DNA of 64,000 nt from the NCBI GenBank assembly GCA_019914995.1, contig CM034135.1, positions 2,420,501 to 2,484,500 of the forward strand, read 5' to 3'. The stretch is from Acanthochlamys bracteata. Lineage: Eukaryota; Streptophyta; Magnoliopsida; Pandanales; Velloziaceae. Both the position numbers and the translations under genes were made by a program. This document shows, in pieces, positions 33,157 to 46,630 of the stretch. Positions within the stretch are counted from its first letter, which is position 1, and each line of letters starts with the position of its first letter. The notes under the pieces are model-generated. The model saw only the letters and a program-made list of their open reading frames with translations, made no database searches and was not told the origin of the DNA.

Positions 33157-35270
33157 ATGGCAGGAGGGGTAGCTCCGGTTAATGGAGAGATCAAGCATTA
33201 CAATACTAAGGTCACAGGTTTTGTGATCATGGCCTGCATTGTTGCAGCTACCGGAGGTCTTATTTTTGGTTACGATATCGGTATTTCCGGTAAGTTTCAG
33301 TTAATATCTCATCTTAGTTTCTCAATCTAACTATCTAGCTCTTATTTTTATGATCTGTATTTGTTTGATACATGCATGTTTGTATAATGTAACTCTTATT
33401 TTTATGATCTGTAGATTTTTTCTTCTAATCTTATCAAATATTATATGTTGATCTGATTTGGTCTGTTGATTCCATTACATTATCTGTATTTGTTGCAACC
33501 TGTCTACGTATGTGCATGATCGTAGTTGATTTTTCACGGTGATCACCTAATAGGACTGCCTTGGTATTAATTTCTATAAACGATAACTTGAATTTCAGTT
33601 AATTGATGAGGGCCTATTTGCAGTAGTTGAAAGAAAAGTTGTATGAATAGAAGGAACAGAACTGTTTAATTATGTCAATTTTGTGTTTCTTTTACATCTC
33701 TACACAATAGCAATCTCAAAACTAAACATGCATACCAATTGATGTGATTTGTTATATATAATTATATATTGGTTATTTGTAGGTGGTGTGACATCCATGG
33801 ATGTCTTCTTGGAGAAATTCTTCCCATCTGTGTACAGAGCACAGATGAAAAGCGTCGACCGGAACCAGTACTGCAAATTCGATAGTCAGCTTCTGACAGC
33901 ATTCACTTCGTCGCTTTACATCGCCGGCCTAATAGCCACCTTCTTTGCTTCAAGCACGACCAAGAAATATGGCCGAAAAGCCTCCATGCTCATGGGCGGC
34001 GCTGCGTTCCTCATCGGATCTATCCTTAATGGTTTAGCTAAAAATGTCGCTATGCTCATCATCGGCCGTATCTTTCTTGGTATCGGCGTTGGCTTCGCCA
34101 ACCAGGTAATTAAATCACCATGCTTAAATAGTTGACTTTATTCGAAATTATAATATCTCGGATTAATCATGTATAATCTAAATTTTGTGGTTCTAGGCTG
34201 TTCCGTTGTACCTGTCAGAGATGGCGCCGCCGCAGTTGCGAGGAGCATTGAACATTGGCTTCCAGATGGCAACAACAATCGGTATCCTTGCGGCTAACCT
34301 GGTGAACTACGGGACTTCGACCATCAAGGGTGGTTATGGATGGAGGATTTCATTGGCATTAGCAGCAGTGCCAGCAGGCATTATGACTATCGGCGCCTTG
34401 CTGTTGCCTGACACTCCCAATTCCCTCATTGATCGTGGTCACGACCAAGAAGCTCGTGCAATGTTGGAACGCATCCGTGGCACATCAGAGGTGATCGAGG
34501 AATTCGAAGATCTTGTAGCAGCAAGAGGAGCATCAGCAAAAGTAAAGGATCCGTGGAGCAACATCATGCAGCGCCAGTACCGCCCTGCACTCGTGACAGC
34601 AATCATGATACCCGCCTTCCAGCAGCTCACTGGTATCAACGTGATCATGTTCTACGCTCCTGTCCTCTTCAAAACCCTCGGGTTCGGAGATGACGCTTCA
34701 CTAATGTCTGCGGTCATCACCGGTGGTGTCAATGTCGTCGCAACCATCGTGTCGATTATCTCTGTCGACAAGTTCGGTCGACGATCACTCTTCCTTGAAG
34801 GTGGTGCTCAGATGCTTATCTGCCAAGTTGCAGTAGGTGCTATTCTCGGGGTGGTATTCGGCTCATCAGGCACAGGCACCGTATCCAAGGGTTTCGCAAC
34901 CTCGCTGCTTGTGCTCATCTGCTTATACGTTTCCGGTTTTGCATGGTCATGGGGACCTCTCGGATGGCTAGTACCAAGCGAAGTCTTCCCATTAGAGATC
35001 CGATCAGCAGCACAATCAATCACGGTCTCAGTGAACTTCCTCTTCACTTTCCTTGTAGCACAGTTGTTCCTGTTCGCCCTCTGCCATGTCAAGTTCGGTC
35101 TATTCTTCGTCTTCGCCGGCTTCGTCGTGCTCATGTCGATTTACGTCTATCTGTTGGTGCCGGAGACAAAAGGCGTGCCTATTGAAGAGATGAACAGAGT
35201 TTGGGCGAGGCATTGGTTCTGGAAGAAGTATGTCACCGACGATCTATCAACCATCAGCGACAGAGTCTAA
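33157..35270 (+). CDS. STP-family hexose/H+ symporter
   Basis: A plasma-membrane monosaccharide/proton symporter of the plant sugar transport protein family (MFS, 12 membrane segments). Three exons (33157-33289, 33783-34105, 34197-35270) yield 509 residues, the usual STP length. Visible signatures: [19 protein letters not shown] after segment 1, [54 protein letters not shown] closing the first half, [18 protein letters not shown] in segment 7, [13 protein letters not shown] [20 protein letters not shown], and [12 protein letters not shown] near the C-terminus. The long extracellular loop after segment 1 ([20 protein letters not shown]) is typical of STPs and carries the conserved Cys. I do not assign a specific STP number. 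Exon 3 is markedly more GC-rich than surrounding DNA. Confidence 0.95.
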
Positions 35271-35847
35271 GTTCAATTAACTGTTAGGGTTTTTCTTTTA
35301 AGTTTTCGGTTAATGTATTAAGACTAGTTTAGTTTTTCTTGGTTTGGTTAGAGTTTAATAGATACTTTTTGAGTGATGTAGTTACTAGTTTAGTTTTTTC
35401 TTGGTTAGGATATTATAGATACTTTTGAGTGATGTAGTTACGTATAACATTTTTTGTTTAATCAGTGAGACCTTTTTAAAAGTTTGACTTGGTCTAGTTA
35501 TGTTCGCTTTTATTTACGACAGATTTGTTATTGATGAAATCTCACATCATCTCAGCATATATGGAGTGAAATTTAATTTACCAATATATATGGTCCTGAT
35601 TGATTAAATGACGTATGGTTTTAATGATAATAGAAATAATACAGGGTGTTTAAAATAAAAATAGTAGTTATTTGACGGATCTAACATCAACGACATGCAT
35701 TAATTAAGCGCGGGTTCTGCATGATGTGATCTTTTCACTACTTCATTTTTCTACTATTAGAGACTAATTACCTACTCCCCCTTCATTTTCGATTACTGCT
35801 GTCGATCTGGATTTCGATTTGTATCTCGATCCTGCCGGTGTTGCGGG

Positions 35848-38800
35848 ATGGAGTTTGGATTTCGGAGACATAGCAGAAGCAGCTCGCGGCCGAGCAATAC
35901 TCAACCGGCGGCGAGCAGCAGTACCCACCGAAAAGGTCTCTGAATCATCTGCCAACTAACAGTACTTGTTACTTTGTTTTGAATCTCGAGCTAGATTATA
36001 GAGATTAAATTTTGAAGTTGTTGAATGACTGGGTGTATTACACTATATTTTTCCTCAACAAGTTAATGCTCTCTGTTCTTTTTTTGTTGTTGCCCTTTTT
36101 AGTTAGTTTTGTTTGGAACAGAAGCCATGGTCAAAATATGTGTAATGGTTTGTGATTTCACTATTTATTCTATTCCTTGCTAGGAGGTTTCTAAGCAATA
36201 GCCCTCTTGGCGCTCTTTTTTATTTTATTATTTTTTTTGGTATACTATTGAGGTTCATGTATGTGTTATTATGTTCAAGATCTTGACTGAAAGAGATTAA
36301 TATGTGTCTATGAGCCTCAAGTCTTAAAATAGATTTTAGTCGTTGTGATACAGCCTGATGAATTTCTCTTATACAATTTACTATAAGGAAATTTAATTCC
36401 TTGAATGCACTCTGCTATGTTCTTGTTTTGACTCAATGCTTGAAATCAGTATTATTTGTTTACTAAATGAATATAAGTTGCGAACTAAGGTCTAGACAGT
36501 AAAATCCTTTCGCATGATGCACCATTGACATGGGAAGGGCATTTTGGTAGACTTTTTTGGATATCTTGCTCAAATGACTTGCAACTTTATGAGACAATCT
36601 TAAATTTCTCTTCCTCATTATAACAGTTACATATCTATGGGGGAAGATGTAAGTGAATGTTAAGGTTCCTATCGCCTTCTGAAAATGAATTATTGCTTTC
36701 CATTGTTTCACCTTGAGATATGTGTTTCATCTGAAAGCACGAACTTCAATTGAGCTAGTTCAGACTTGGTCCTTGAGGATTTAATTTTCCTGTATTTGGT
36801 GTCTTCACTTCTCTATTGTTGTGTTCGTGTTGGAAGTTAATTTATATTCCCATATATTGTCTATTTCAGGCAAGGATGATCTTCAAAATCAATCAAATGC
36901 TTCACGGACATTGGCAAGTTCTACTTATGCAAACAACTTAAAGGTAGAAGAAAAAAAAAAATTGTGTAGAAGTAATTGTTCGCTTGTTACTCTTTTTTTT
37001 TTAATAAATTAACTAACAATGATCTTTTCAAAGATTCAAAGATATATTGACACAATTCACATCTCTAATTTAGTTTGGTAAACGATCAAAAGAAAATTTA
37101 TCGAAGAAAGGTGATGCAACTTCAGCAAAAGCATTATCTGGTAAAGCATTTTCCAAGCAGAAGGAGAGCAGCCGGTCATCAACAAGTGTAATTGCAAAAT
37201 TAATGGGCCTTGATGAACTCCCTCCTCCACATGTAGGTTGTAAACAAGACAAGGACACAAAAGATAACCTAGAAAAATTATCTTCTGCAAGATCTGAAAG
37301 CTATGCTGAGATGGTCAGTTCTTTGCAGCCGATACGCCCCAAAAAACAGCTAGACTTCAGGGATGTTTTTGATGTTGTGGAAATTTCAAAAATGTGGAGA
37401 CATAAGAACAAGCCGATTTATAATGAGATATATGCCTCCAGTTATACCGAAGCTGATTCAGCCTATATAAAGCAAAAGTTTGTTGATTTGAATAGTATTC
37501 AATTTGGTGAAAGACTAAGACATGCCAATGAGTTTAGCATTGCTGGGGAAGTTCAGGATTCTAGTAATGTTCATTGTCATGAAGTCTTCCAGGGCTTTGA
37601 TACATTATTTACAAGGCATCTTCATGAGCTGAAGCATGATCATTGTGTTGTTTGTCCAAACACCAAGTCCTTATCATCAAGACATGGCATATATGAAAGG
37701 GGTGATGACTACCCTGAATTAGAGAAGGAGAGCAGCAAGAGGAGTTGTAATGAACCATCAACTGGTCTTTTCTGTGACTCTCTTGAAGGACATGCTGGCC
37801 TATCCTTTAAATCTCCGAAGGCAAGAAACACAAAAATGTTGGATATGCACCTTGACCCCTCTCAGATTGTTGTTTTAAAGCCAGGTCCTAGCAAGGGCCA
37901 TGATAGAACTGTTTCATTTTCAAGGCATCCAGAGAATGCCCAATTTGGATGCAGGAAACACAGGGATCTATGGAGCTCTGACATTCAGGAATTATGTAGT
38001 AATGCAAGGGAATGCTGTAAGTTGGTCGATCATTCAGATATTCTAGTCCCTAAGAGTGAGTCTTTTGTAGAATCTACCTGTTTGTCTGATGATTGTAGCA
38101 GCTATGACCAGCCATCGTCATATCCAGAAGATCCACTTTTGACTAAAACAGCTAGAAAACTGCTTTCAGAGAGGTGGCAGATCACCCACAACTTTAAGGA
38201 GGTGGAAGCTAGTGACAAAGCTTGTAGTACTTTAACTGAAATTCTTGCATTACCTGACAGTGAAACACAAGGGATTCAGAAGCATTCAAAATGCGATCGA
38301 TTTACTTCTGATGAAAACATTTATAAAGTGGAAGATCTCTCATCAAAAAGTGATGGATTGGGTATCAATAATACTGCTCACTGCAAAAACACGATCAGGG
38401 TAAATTTAGAAAAGCCTCGACGTTTACCAGCAACAGCCCCTGCTTTTACAAGTTCGATGATATGCAGTAGATGGCAGGAGAGAAGCAATTGCAAGAATTA
38501 TGTGCTCAAGGACGTCTTGAACATGGAACTAGCCAATTCTCCAGAAGAGAAATCTGATCAGAAAAGGAACTTATTTCTAGGTGACCTTGAGGCAAACAAT
38601 ATCAAGGTCAAGGAAGTAAAGGGAAATGAAATTCCACTAAAGGAGTTTCATTTGCATCAAAAAGAAGATAGCAATATGACTTGCGCAAGTGGCACAGATG
38701 AATTGAAACCTTTAATGGATATGTCTAACAAAGCTATAGCTGACACTGTGAAATCCCTACATTTCAAGTCTAAGGATACAGATGCTCCTACTGTCATTCA

Positions 38801-39810
38801 TGAACCTTTCGGAGAAAGGATAACTGCTACAAGTGCTATTAGTGATGCAATGGTTCGTACCAAGGTTTGTCTCTTTAGTATATTGTGGATATTTCATGTT
38901 TACTAGTTATCTCAATCCTCTCTTACAGGAGATAATGTGTGTAGGAAAATTCCTTCAATGTTGACCAGTTCAGTTATGTTTCTTGCCTTAAAAAAGAATC
39001 AAATTCTTCTATGTCAAATGAGGTAGAGCATCCAAACCCTGTATCTGTTCTAGAGCCTCTATCAGGGGAAGAAAAGAAAAGTTCAGAATTTCTTCACAGT
39101 ATTGGTGCTACTTTGCAAGGTATGGACATTGGTGCTATGTCCCTCATTCTATGTGAAAAGTAAGCTATAAAAACACTGAACTTTTTAATATTTTTCCAGA
39201 TCTGCAGGAGCAACTTGAGCTTCTTAAGTTGGAGTCTGGGAACAGATGCTTAATGGAATATGAGGAAGATGCTGATGGAGATTACTCCTTTCTAAAAATG
39301 GAAGGCATAATTCACGCATTCAAGGATGAAGAGGACAGAGATTTTTCCTACTTGCTTGACATGCTTGTTGAATCTGGCATTCGTTGTGTCGACCAAGATG
39401 TGCTTTATGATGCCTCTTGCTGCCAAGAATGTCCAGTGGCTCGATCCGTATTCAGTCATCTGGAAAAGAAGTATGAAGTGCTAGATTCATGGCCAAAATT
39501 TGAGAGGAAGCTGCTATTTGATTTCATAAATTCAGCTTTGGCAGAGCTCCTTGCTCGCAGTGTTGATATCCATCGATTGTGGAGCTTTAATCTAAGGCGG
39601 AAGCTGAGATATTCATTAAATGAACTTGTTGAAGAGCTGTGGCAGATGGTTCACAAGCCGGATATGACACTATGTGCTGACAAACCAGAAAATGAGGCTG
39701 CAGAGTCAAGTTGGTTTGATTTGCAGAATGATTTTGATGTGATAGGAAGAGAGGTTCAGAGTATGCTGATTGAGGATATCTTGGAAGAACTTGTCTCTGA
39801 AGTATTTTGA
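35848..39810 (+). CDS. TRM/LONGIFOLIA-like protein with DUF4378
   Basis: A plant-specific protein of the TON1-recruiting-motif group, which binds microtubule-organising TON1/OFP partners and shapes cell elongation in the characterised members. Five exons (35848-35935, 36870-36943, 37074-38864, 38945-39119, 39200-39810) join in phase to 912 residues. Features in order: basic Ser-rich start (RRHSRSSSRPS), VIAKLMGLDELP around residues 94-105 (the family's N-terminal motif), RPKKQLDFRDVFDVVE, a long low-complexity middle in exon 3, and the C-terminal DUF4378 from about 757 (FSYLLDMLVESGI ... WPKFERKLLFDFIN ... LVEELWQMV ... IGREVQSMLIEDILEELVSE). The start ATG at 35848 is the only in-frame one in exon 1. 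The precise TRM subgroup is not assigned. Confidence 0.9.
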
Positions 39811-42800
39811 GTTGAGCTTGATGAAACTTGAAACCTCATATTGCTGCCTAACATACAGATATCTTCATTGGGCATGATTTGTCAAGTCTAGACTGCCACT
39901 TCAAAGAGCACTCTTTCAGGTTCAGGTCAATCAGGGTGATCTCATTACTATACTTGTAGGAAGTTAATTTACATTTAGCTGCAACCAAGAGATATGATTC
40001 TGGTTTCGAGAAGATTGGATGAACTTAGGCTCTTTACATCCTGCCGGTGTTGAACATATTCCGTAGTATATGTTGATTTCTGGGATCAGTTCCATTATGT
40101 TCAGACACTTCCACGTGTCAGTGATGCTGTTGCTGGCATCATGTATTTCTCTTGCATAAGCAAGGTCAGATCACACTTGCTGCAGGTATACTTGCTTCAT
40201 GCTATATAATAGTTTAAGCATTCATTTGCTGGTATCAGTGAGAGAAATTTGTCATTTGCATTTGCTGTTATTGTATTATTGGTCTTCACTGTATGGCCTT
40301 TCAAGCTAGATGTCACATTGTCCATTTCTGTATCCTGTGCAAGCAAGGTGATCCTGGATGGGTGCACCTATATGTCCTGGATAGTGTCTAAAAAATCTAA
40401 CGTACTCTTAGGCTCTTAAAAATGTTACCTTGATTTTTAGCTTTGTTATTGATACATTTCGGAATTCTCCAGGCAAAGTCAAGGCTGACGTAGTTGGACT
40501 TAGTAAGGATGATCTGACCTTGTCAGAGTTTTACCTAACTAGAGATATCAGTGATGCCTACTCAAAATTTGGATTACATCTACATCATGGAAGTGGAGTA
40601 TATTCGGGTTCAACGTATATCAACTGTTCTTCTGCTGTCACTCAGAACATGCTTGTGCTGTAAAAACGCTGTTAAGTTTACACTTCAAGAACCATGCCCC
40701 CTGCAATCCACTTCATACAAGAAATCAGCCATTAACTAAGGTACTTTTCAACTTTCTGACCTTGTAGTGACCTCAGATGTGTTTCCGAAGATTTTCTATC
40801 ATGTCTTCCTGGAGCCAATATTTTGAGGTTGTTGCAAAACACACCTATCCGTTATAGTCAATGGTGAAGCTGAAAATTGTAGCTGTCTAAATAAGGAGCC
40901 ATGCGAAACCTCATAACAGCAAATAATCCCAATTGATTAGCTGAGATGGTTTGATATCCAGACCCAAAAAGGGTATATGATCACTTTATCCTGCATAGTT
41001 TGAGGTATGTGCATGATTGTTTTAGTTTTGATTATTTTTAAATATGTGCTGCTCACGTACAAGAAATATGGCAAAGTACTTGTTCAAGAACTCAACACCT
41101 TTTGTGTTTCCTTTTACTATTGTAGCTTGTGGAACCATGTTGATCTAACCTGAGAACTAGAACATTTTTTTGCTTTCAAACTTTTGAAATCTACAGATAC
41201 ACGCACCTAAGAGATATTCAGATAACACACATCTAAGGAGTCTATATCCCTTCCCGTTGCCTTACCTTTATCTTGATGGACTAAACAATGTGCACTCAAA
41301 AATGAGCTGTGTCAGCAGGTTTCGCAGAAAAGGCTGCTTCCATTATTGAAAGGTTACTGGAACGTGTCCAACAGGCCAACACTGCATCACTATCAGAGAG
41401 GCACCCAGCTTAGAGGTCATTTCTAAGGATTTTATCTGGAATTGCATCTTCTTCTGTAGTACTTAAAGCTTCTAGCTGGAAACTTCAATAACAATCGCAA
41501 CGTCATCAATTTGAGAAGCCCAGATAGAAGTGCGACCTTCCCGAAATTTTATTTGTAAATCAACGAAAGCTCTTTGTTTATTTTGTATAGAGTCCGAAAA
41601 ACAAGGAAACGAGTTGACGTTTAAGTATAAAGCTATATTTAGAAGTGTTTTTCAAAAATAAAATTCTGTAATTAAAAAATTTTATAAAAAGTTTTATATT
41701 TAATTTAGAAAATAAAATAATAATATTATTATTATTATGATATTAATTTATATATTTTTTAAAATTTAAAAAAATAAATTATTATAACAAATTTACTAAA
41801 ATATAAAATAAAAATTGAAATAAAAATGAGTTAGAAAAGTATTTTCAGAAACCATCTTAAGCTCTCAAAATGGATTAGTGACTTTATTTTTAGAACCCAC
41901 AGCTAGCATCAAGTTTGTGACATGGATGTTAGATAGATGTGAAATATAATGGTGGCCATGTTACTAAGAATAAACTCATTGAAGAGCTTATTGGACAATT
42001 TACGGAAGAGAAAGTTGTTGGGAATCCATAAGAAAACTATTCTAGTTTGTGGTTGAAATTCATATTTCATTTCTCAATGCTTCTAAAAGCTGGACGGTGC
42101 GACATTCATTCAGAAGATAATTGCTTTTGGGATTGCGACTTGACACAGAAGTGCTTCTGTGCTAGATTTCAGTTGAGGAATCTAGTCGTAATGGAGACGT
42201 CTCTACTTCCGGTGCATTCAAGAAAGCTGGTTTTTGAGTGGGCGAAGTATTTTTGAACTTTGAAGAAGCACCTGATTCTCTTGGTCTTGCGGGCAAGATA
42301 ATAGAGATTTGAAGATATTTCTTTCGCAACAAAGGTATTATATTAAGGGCGTGCAAACCACCAGTAAATTTTTTTTTTTCGTCAGATTTTAAATTCTGAA
42401 TAATTCATATATTTTAATTATATAAAAATTTAAAATTTCACTTTCATATGCAGAATTTCAGTTCTAAATTTTTTATTTACATATTTTTTAATATAATTAT
42501 ATTTTTAAATTTTTAACACACTTAAAAAATTATTGAAACACAAATTTTGAACTCTATTTTTATTTTATTTTTAAAAAAATTATACTTCTTATTTTTTACT
42601 TTTATGAAAATCGATTACGGATATTTAAAATACGCTCTAAATATCAAATATTTTTCCCCTTTTTTAGTTTTTTCTTTGATCATTTTACAACCATAAGTAA
42701 GATTGGAATTACACACTTGTCTTTGAACTGATTAGTACCATGACGGGTACTTAGGGGTGTTTGTCCGTACATTTTATTTAATAAATATTATATTTTAAAT

Positions 42801-44540
42801 TTTAAATATTAAATAATTATATGTTATAAATTTTTTTTAATTAAAAAAATAATGCATTTAAAAATCTTAGATACTTTATTTTAAATTTTGTATTTTTGAG
42901 TAATTCTAAAAGATTTCTAGAGTGTATTTTTTAGGTTGAAAATAAATTAATATTAAGTTATTAAAATAGTTATTATAACTAGTATTATAAAAAATAAATT
43001 TACTTTCTTTTTAAAAAATAAATTAAAAATAATTAATTATTTTATTTTGTAATTTAAATTAAATCAAAATATTTTTCTAATAAAATAAAGTGAACGGTGA
43101 GTTGAAAAAAAAAAACACACCTTTGGTGCCGGTAGCATGTACAATAAAATAGTTCCATGCGTAGAAAGCTAGTTAATTTTTGAATGCGTAGACATTGAGG
43201 ACATGTGAAAGTGAATCTTTTTCGTCATGTGGATTTCTGTTCATATTAGGTAGCAGAAGTTAAACATAAAAACAACCCGGCGAGAATGCTCTGATTCCAA
43301 AGAAATTTTATTTGGTAACCTACAGATAAACGACAACTTTATTATTCTCTTTTTTGTTTTAACTTGTTGATTACAGTTGAAACAGATTTGCTAGTGTTCG
43401 AGATCTCCCATATAAAATTCTCGAGTGATTCCTTAAAATTACACAAAAAAACAACAACTCATAATATTACTCTTTTATCTAATGTCAATTACTTTCAAAT
43501 ACGTTTTGTTTGCTCTTGTACTGATATATAGCGTCTAGTTACTCGCAAATGCTGAATATAATGTTTCTACATTTTTGCTTTTTAGTTCAAAATGTGTTTT
43601 TTTATAAAACATATTCCAAGTGTAAAACAACACTCTTTCAGATACAAAATAATAATAAATTATAATGACTGTAAATTAGAGAGACTAATAATTTCATAAT
43701 TTTAAATAATACTTTACAACATATTTGTATTTAATTTATAATTTATTATATATATTTATATATTGTATTTATTTATTGATCAAATGAACAGTGAGTACTA
43801 TAGTCACACAATTCTTCGTCTAGTCCAGAAGGTGTGGACTAATAATAATAATAATACGAAAGAAACCTATCAAGAATCAGTGCCAAACAATATCAAACTC
43901 CGTAGAGAATCTTTCTTTATTCGCCATTTATAAGATGCATGGGCTTTACTATTAATAAATCTCTAGCCATTTCTAACACTTATGTAATTGAACCAAAATA
44001 TTCTTAATTTAAATTAGACAAGACAACCGGTTTTATTTTGGACTTATTTTTCGGACACAGATAACTGAGTTTTATAAAATTAAATTTTATCAAAATAGAG
44101 TTTGATTTTAAATAAGTAAAATTAAATTTTAACAAAAAAATAAAATTCAGAATGATAATTGAAATACATGAGATGATCAAATTTAAAATTTAAAAGTAAA
44201 AAATAAAGTTCTCTATATTTGAAACAAACACTTTGTATATCCTAAATTAAATCTAAGTATTTATTTTCAAAAAGATTTAGCACAAAAGTTGTTCTGTTAC
44301 TAATCCAACTTATCTGATCTACTTACTTGCATAACTTTTGTTCCTTCTATTAGGCTTCCCAGTAAATGGAGCCTCAGCGTCAGCTTTTAAACCTTACCAT
44401 TACCCAACTCTTCCCATTCTTCTTCTTCTTGTTTCAAACACAAACCTTCTACAGAACCGTCTCTCTAAAATCTACTTCACAAAAAGTTAAACGTTTAGTT
44501 CATCAATCAAAAGATAGGGATATACGTACAGACAGAAACC
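39811..44540. other. Long spacer with no supported gene
   Basis: 39811 to about 41600 is less AT-rich than the rest and may hold the 3' UTR of the TRM gene plus decayed coding remnants. One short acceptor-preceded frame at about 41318-41414 (FAEKAASIIERLLERVQQAN, then stop) looks protein-like but stands alone. 41650-41850 and 42350-43120 are AT-rich repeat-like blocks. 43120-44540 shows nothing until the HMA gene promoter and 5' UTR. Confidence 0.45.
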
Positions 44541-45877
44541 ATGTTGTTCAAGGACAAGAAGAAAGGAGTTAACTTCTCCTGCACATCGCCGGCGTCAGCA
44601 GTGATCTGCACAAGCATCGAACGCCGTCGTGTAGTCGAACCTTCTACAGGGGGTGGCTGTGTTGCTTCAGGAGGTAGAGCTATAGACAGACACGCTCTGC
44701 AACCTATTAGAGACCCCAAACGAACAAAGGCTCATCAACCTCCTTTACCGTATGCATCTTCTTCTATTCCGGCGACGACCAAGGCGTTAACGTATAACGT
44801 TCGGAAGAGTTTAAGAAGAAGCTTCGAGCAACCCAAAGGGAGTAACAGTCATAAAAGTAATGCTAAGAATGATGGTATTGCTAGTCCTGGTAGTTCTGCT
44901 AGGTTCTTGCTCAGTGCTGATGAAGCTTGGTCTGATGATGCTGTTCCCGAGCCGGAGAATAATGTTCTCACTTTGCCGTCGATGGTTTTGAGAAAAGATC
45001 ATGAGCTGCTGCAGCAGGGGAGGGCTTCAAGCTCTTCAACGGCTTCGTCGTCGACGATATCTGAGTCTTCTTCTCCGCCGCATAAGCCTAAAACAGATCA
45101 GGTGCCTCAAAATTATTCTTTATTGTTATTATTATTATTATTGTTTTTTCTTGGTAGTGTTAGGTTTGATTTTTGTTGGTTGAGTTTGATTAATTTGGTT
45201 CTGTGACATAAATGTTTCTTTGTTGGTTTCTGTTAGGTGGTGGTATTGAAGGTTTCTCTTCATTGCAAAGGGTGTGAAGGAAAAGTCAGGAAACACATTT
45301 CTAAGATGGAAGGTATTTAACATACAAATTAACAAAATCACAAACATCTTTACTTCAATTTTGAGTTCATATCTTGTTTGCTTTACTATTTCAAATCAAT
45401 CATACATGAATTGAGTGTGCAAAGTTTAAATTTAAACTGTCTTTCTTACTATTCTGATTTGGTACAAAATCACTCCAACCATGTTCTTTGGTTGTTTAAC
45501 CAACTATGTATCATCACAAGCAGTCACCTGCTTGGTGGTGTTTGTGACTCTGTGATGAAGTACTGAAGGTGTGACTTTTCAATACAGAAACACAAATACC
45601 GTGTTCAACTTTTTAGAGACACCGAAGTACATTGCAAAACTTTTTACTTTAAAGCAGTATTGGCTGAGCATGATCTACATTCACCAATTCCTTGCTTTGT
45701 TTTTTTACCACTTCTTTTAATGTGAAATTAAACTTTGTTGTATCAGGGGTGACATCTTTCAGTATTGATTTTGCAAAGAAGAAGGTAACTGTGATTGGAG
45801 ACGTAACACCATTGGGTGTCCTCAACAGTGTCTCCAAGGTCAAAAATGCCCAGTTCTGGCCATCTCCTCCACAGTAG
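44541..45877 (+). CDS. Heavy-metal-associated domain protein, NaKR-like
   Basis: Three exons (44541-45101, 45237-45312, 45747-45877) give 255 residues. The first ~187 are a basic, Ser-rich low-complexity region (VRKSLRRSFEQPKGSNSHKS and a Ser run). The C-terminal ~68 form an HMA ferredoxin-like domain: VVVLKVSLHCKGCEGKVRKH with metal-binding Cys197 and Cys200, then MEGVTSFSIDFAKKKVTVIG and VTPLGVLNSVSKVKNAQFW. Arabidopsis SODIUM POTASSIUM ROOT DEFECTIVE proteins share this layout and act in phloem, where NaKR1 aids long-distance Na/K movement and FT transport. Assigning this protein to that group rests on architecture and the VTVIGDVTPLGVL block. It lies 753 bases upstream of the dirigent gene on the same strand. 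Confidence 0.88.
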
Positions 45878-46630
45878 TGTTCCATAGAGAATTATCAGTA
45901 ATGTATAAGCATTAATTAATTCATGGCATGTTTAATCAAATTGGTGAGGAAAGATTCTAATGTTGTAATACTGATATTAAGATGAGTATGTGAACTTGTT
46001 GTTGAATATCATTGGATTATTTGTTTGAGTGCAATGCGATGGAAGACCTCAGATTGAAGTTGTCTTGTTGTTTAAATTTCTACACTTTATTGTTGGAAAC
46101 ATGAATTGGTTTTGTATGTATTCCATTTTTTGCTGATATCTTTGTTGGACTCTTCTTGAGAGTTAAATCTTCTTAACCTGATCATGACTTCATGAAGAAT
46201 ACGAGCAGTTTCACAGTAAGACATCATAAGTTTACCTGTGCTTCCAAGAGGAGTTGTTTTGAATTTGCGTAGTTGCATAATGTTAACTACTACTTTTAGA
46301 AAGATTTGATAGAGTATCTGATGCTCATTGAACTTCCTTTCTACTTTCAAGTGCTGATATTATTCTTTCAAAGTTGCAGTTAGTTTCTTATCTCAAAAAT
46401 AAAGTTACTTAGATTTTGTGAAGGTAATTGGAAAGTTTTTAGATGGAGTTGTTTGTTTCTCACAGCAAATGATTTAGTTGAAAAAAAAAAAAAAAAAAAA
46501 TTGAGCAAAGACAACTACTCCATTTTGCCAAAGTTGGGCTGCTGCACTTAATCCGAATCTTCACAGCTGCGAGAGTTCTCATGAACACATAAAAACATAT
46601 CCATGCATTTCAAAATTAGAGCTTTCAAAC
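45878..46630. other. Spacer between the HMA and dirigent genes
   Basis: It contains the HMA gene 3' UTR. A minus-strand 87-codon frame (46087-46350) has no family resemblance. A run of about 20 A residues lies near 46481-46500. Confidence 0.5.

Noticed and set aside
40430..40663. 77-codon plus frame downstream of the TRM gene
   Set aside because: No family match or splice context; likely 3' flanking sequence.
41318..41414. Short frame FAEKAASIIERLLERVQQAN preceded by an acceptor-like CAG
   Set aside because: It stands alone with no other exon, start or family match; mentioned only as a possible remnant.
46087..46350. 87-codon minus frame between the HMA and dirigent genes
   Set aside because: No recognisable domain and no promoter or splice evidence.
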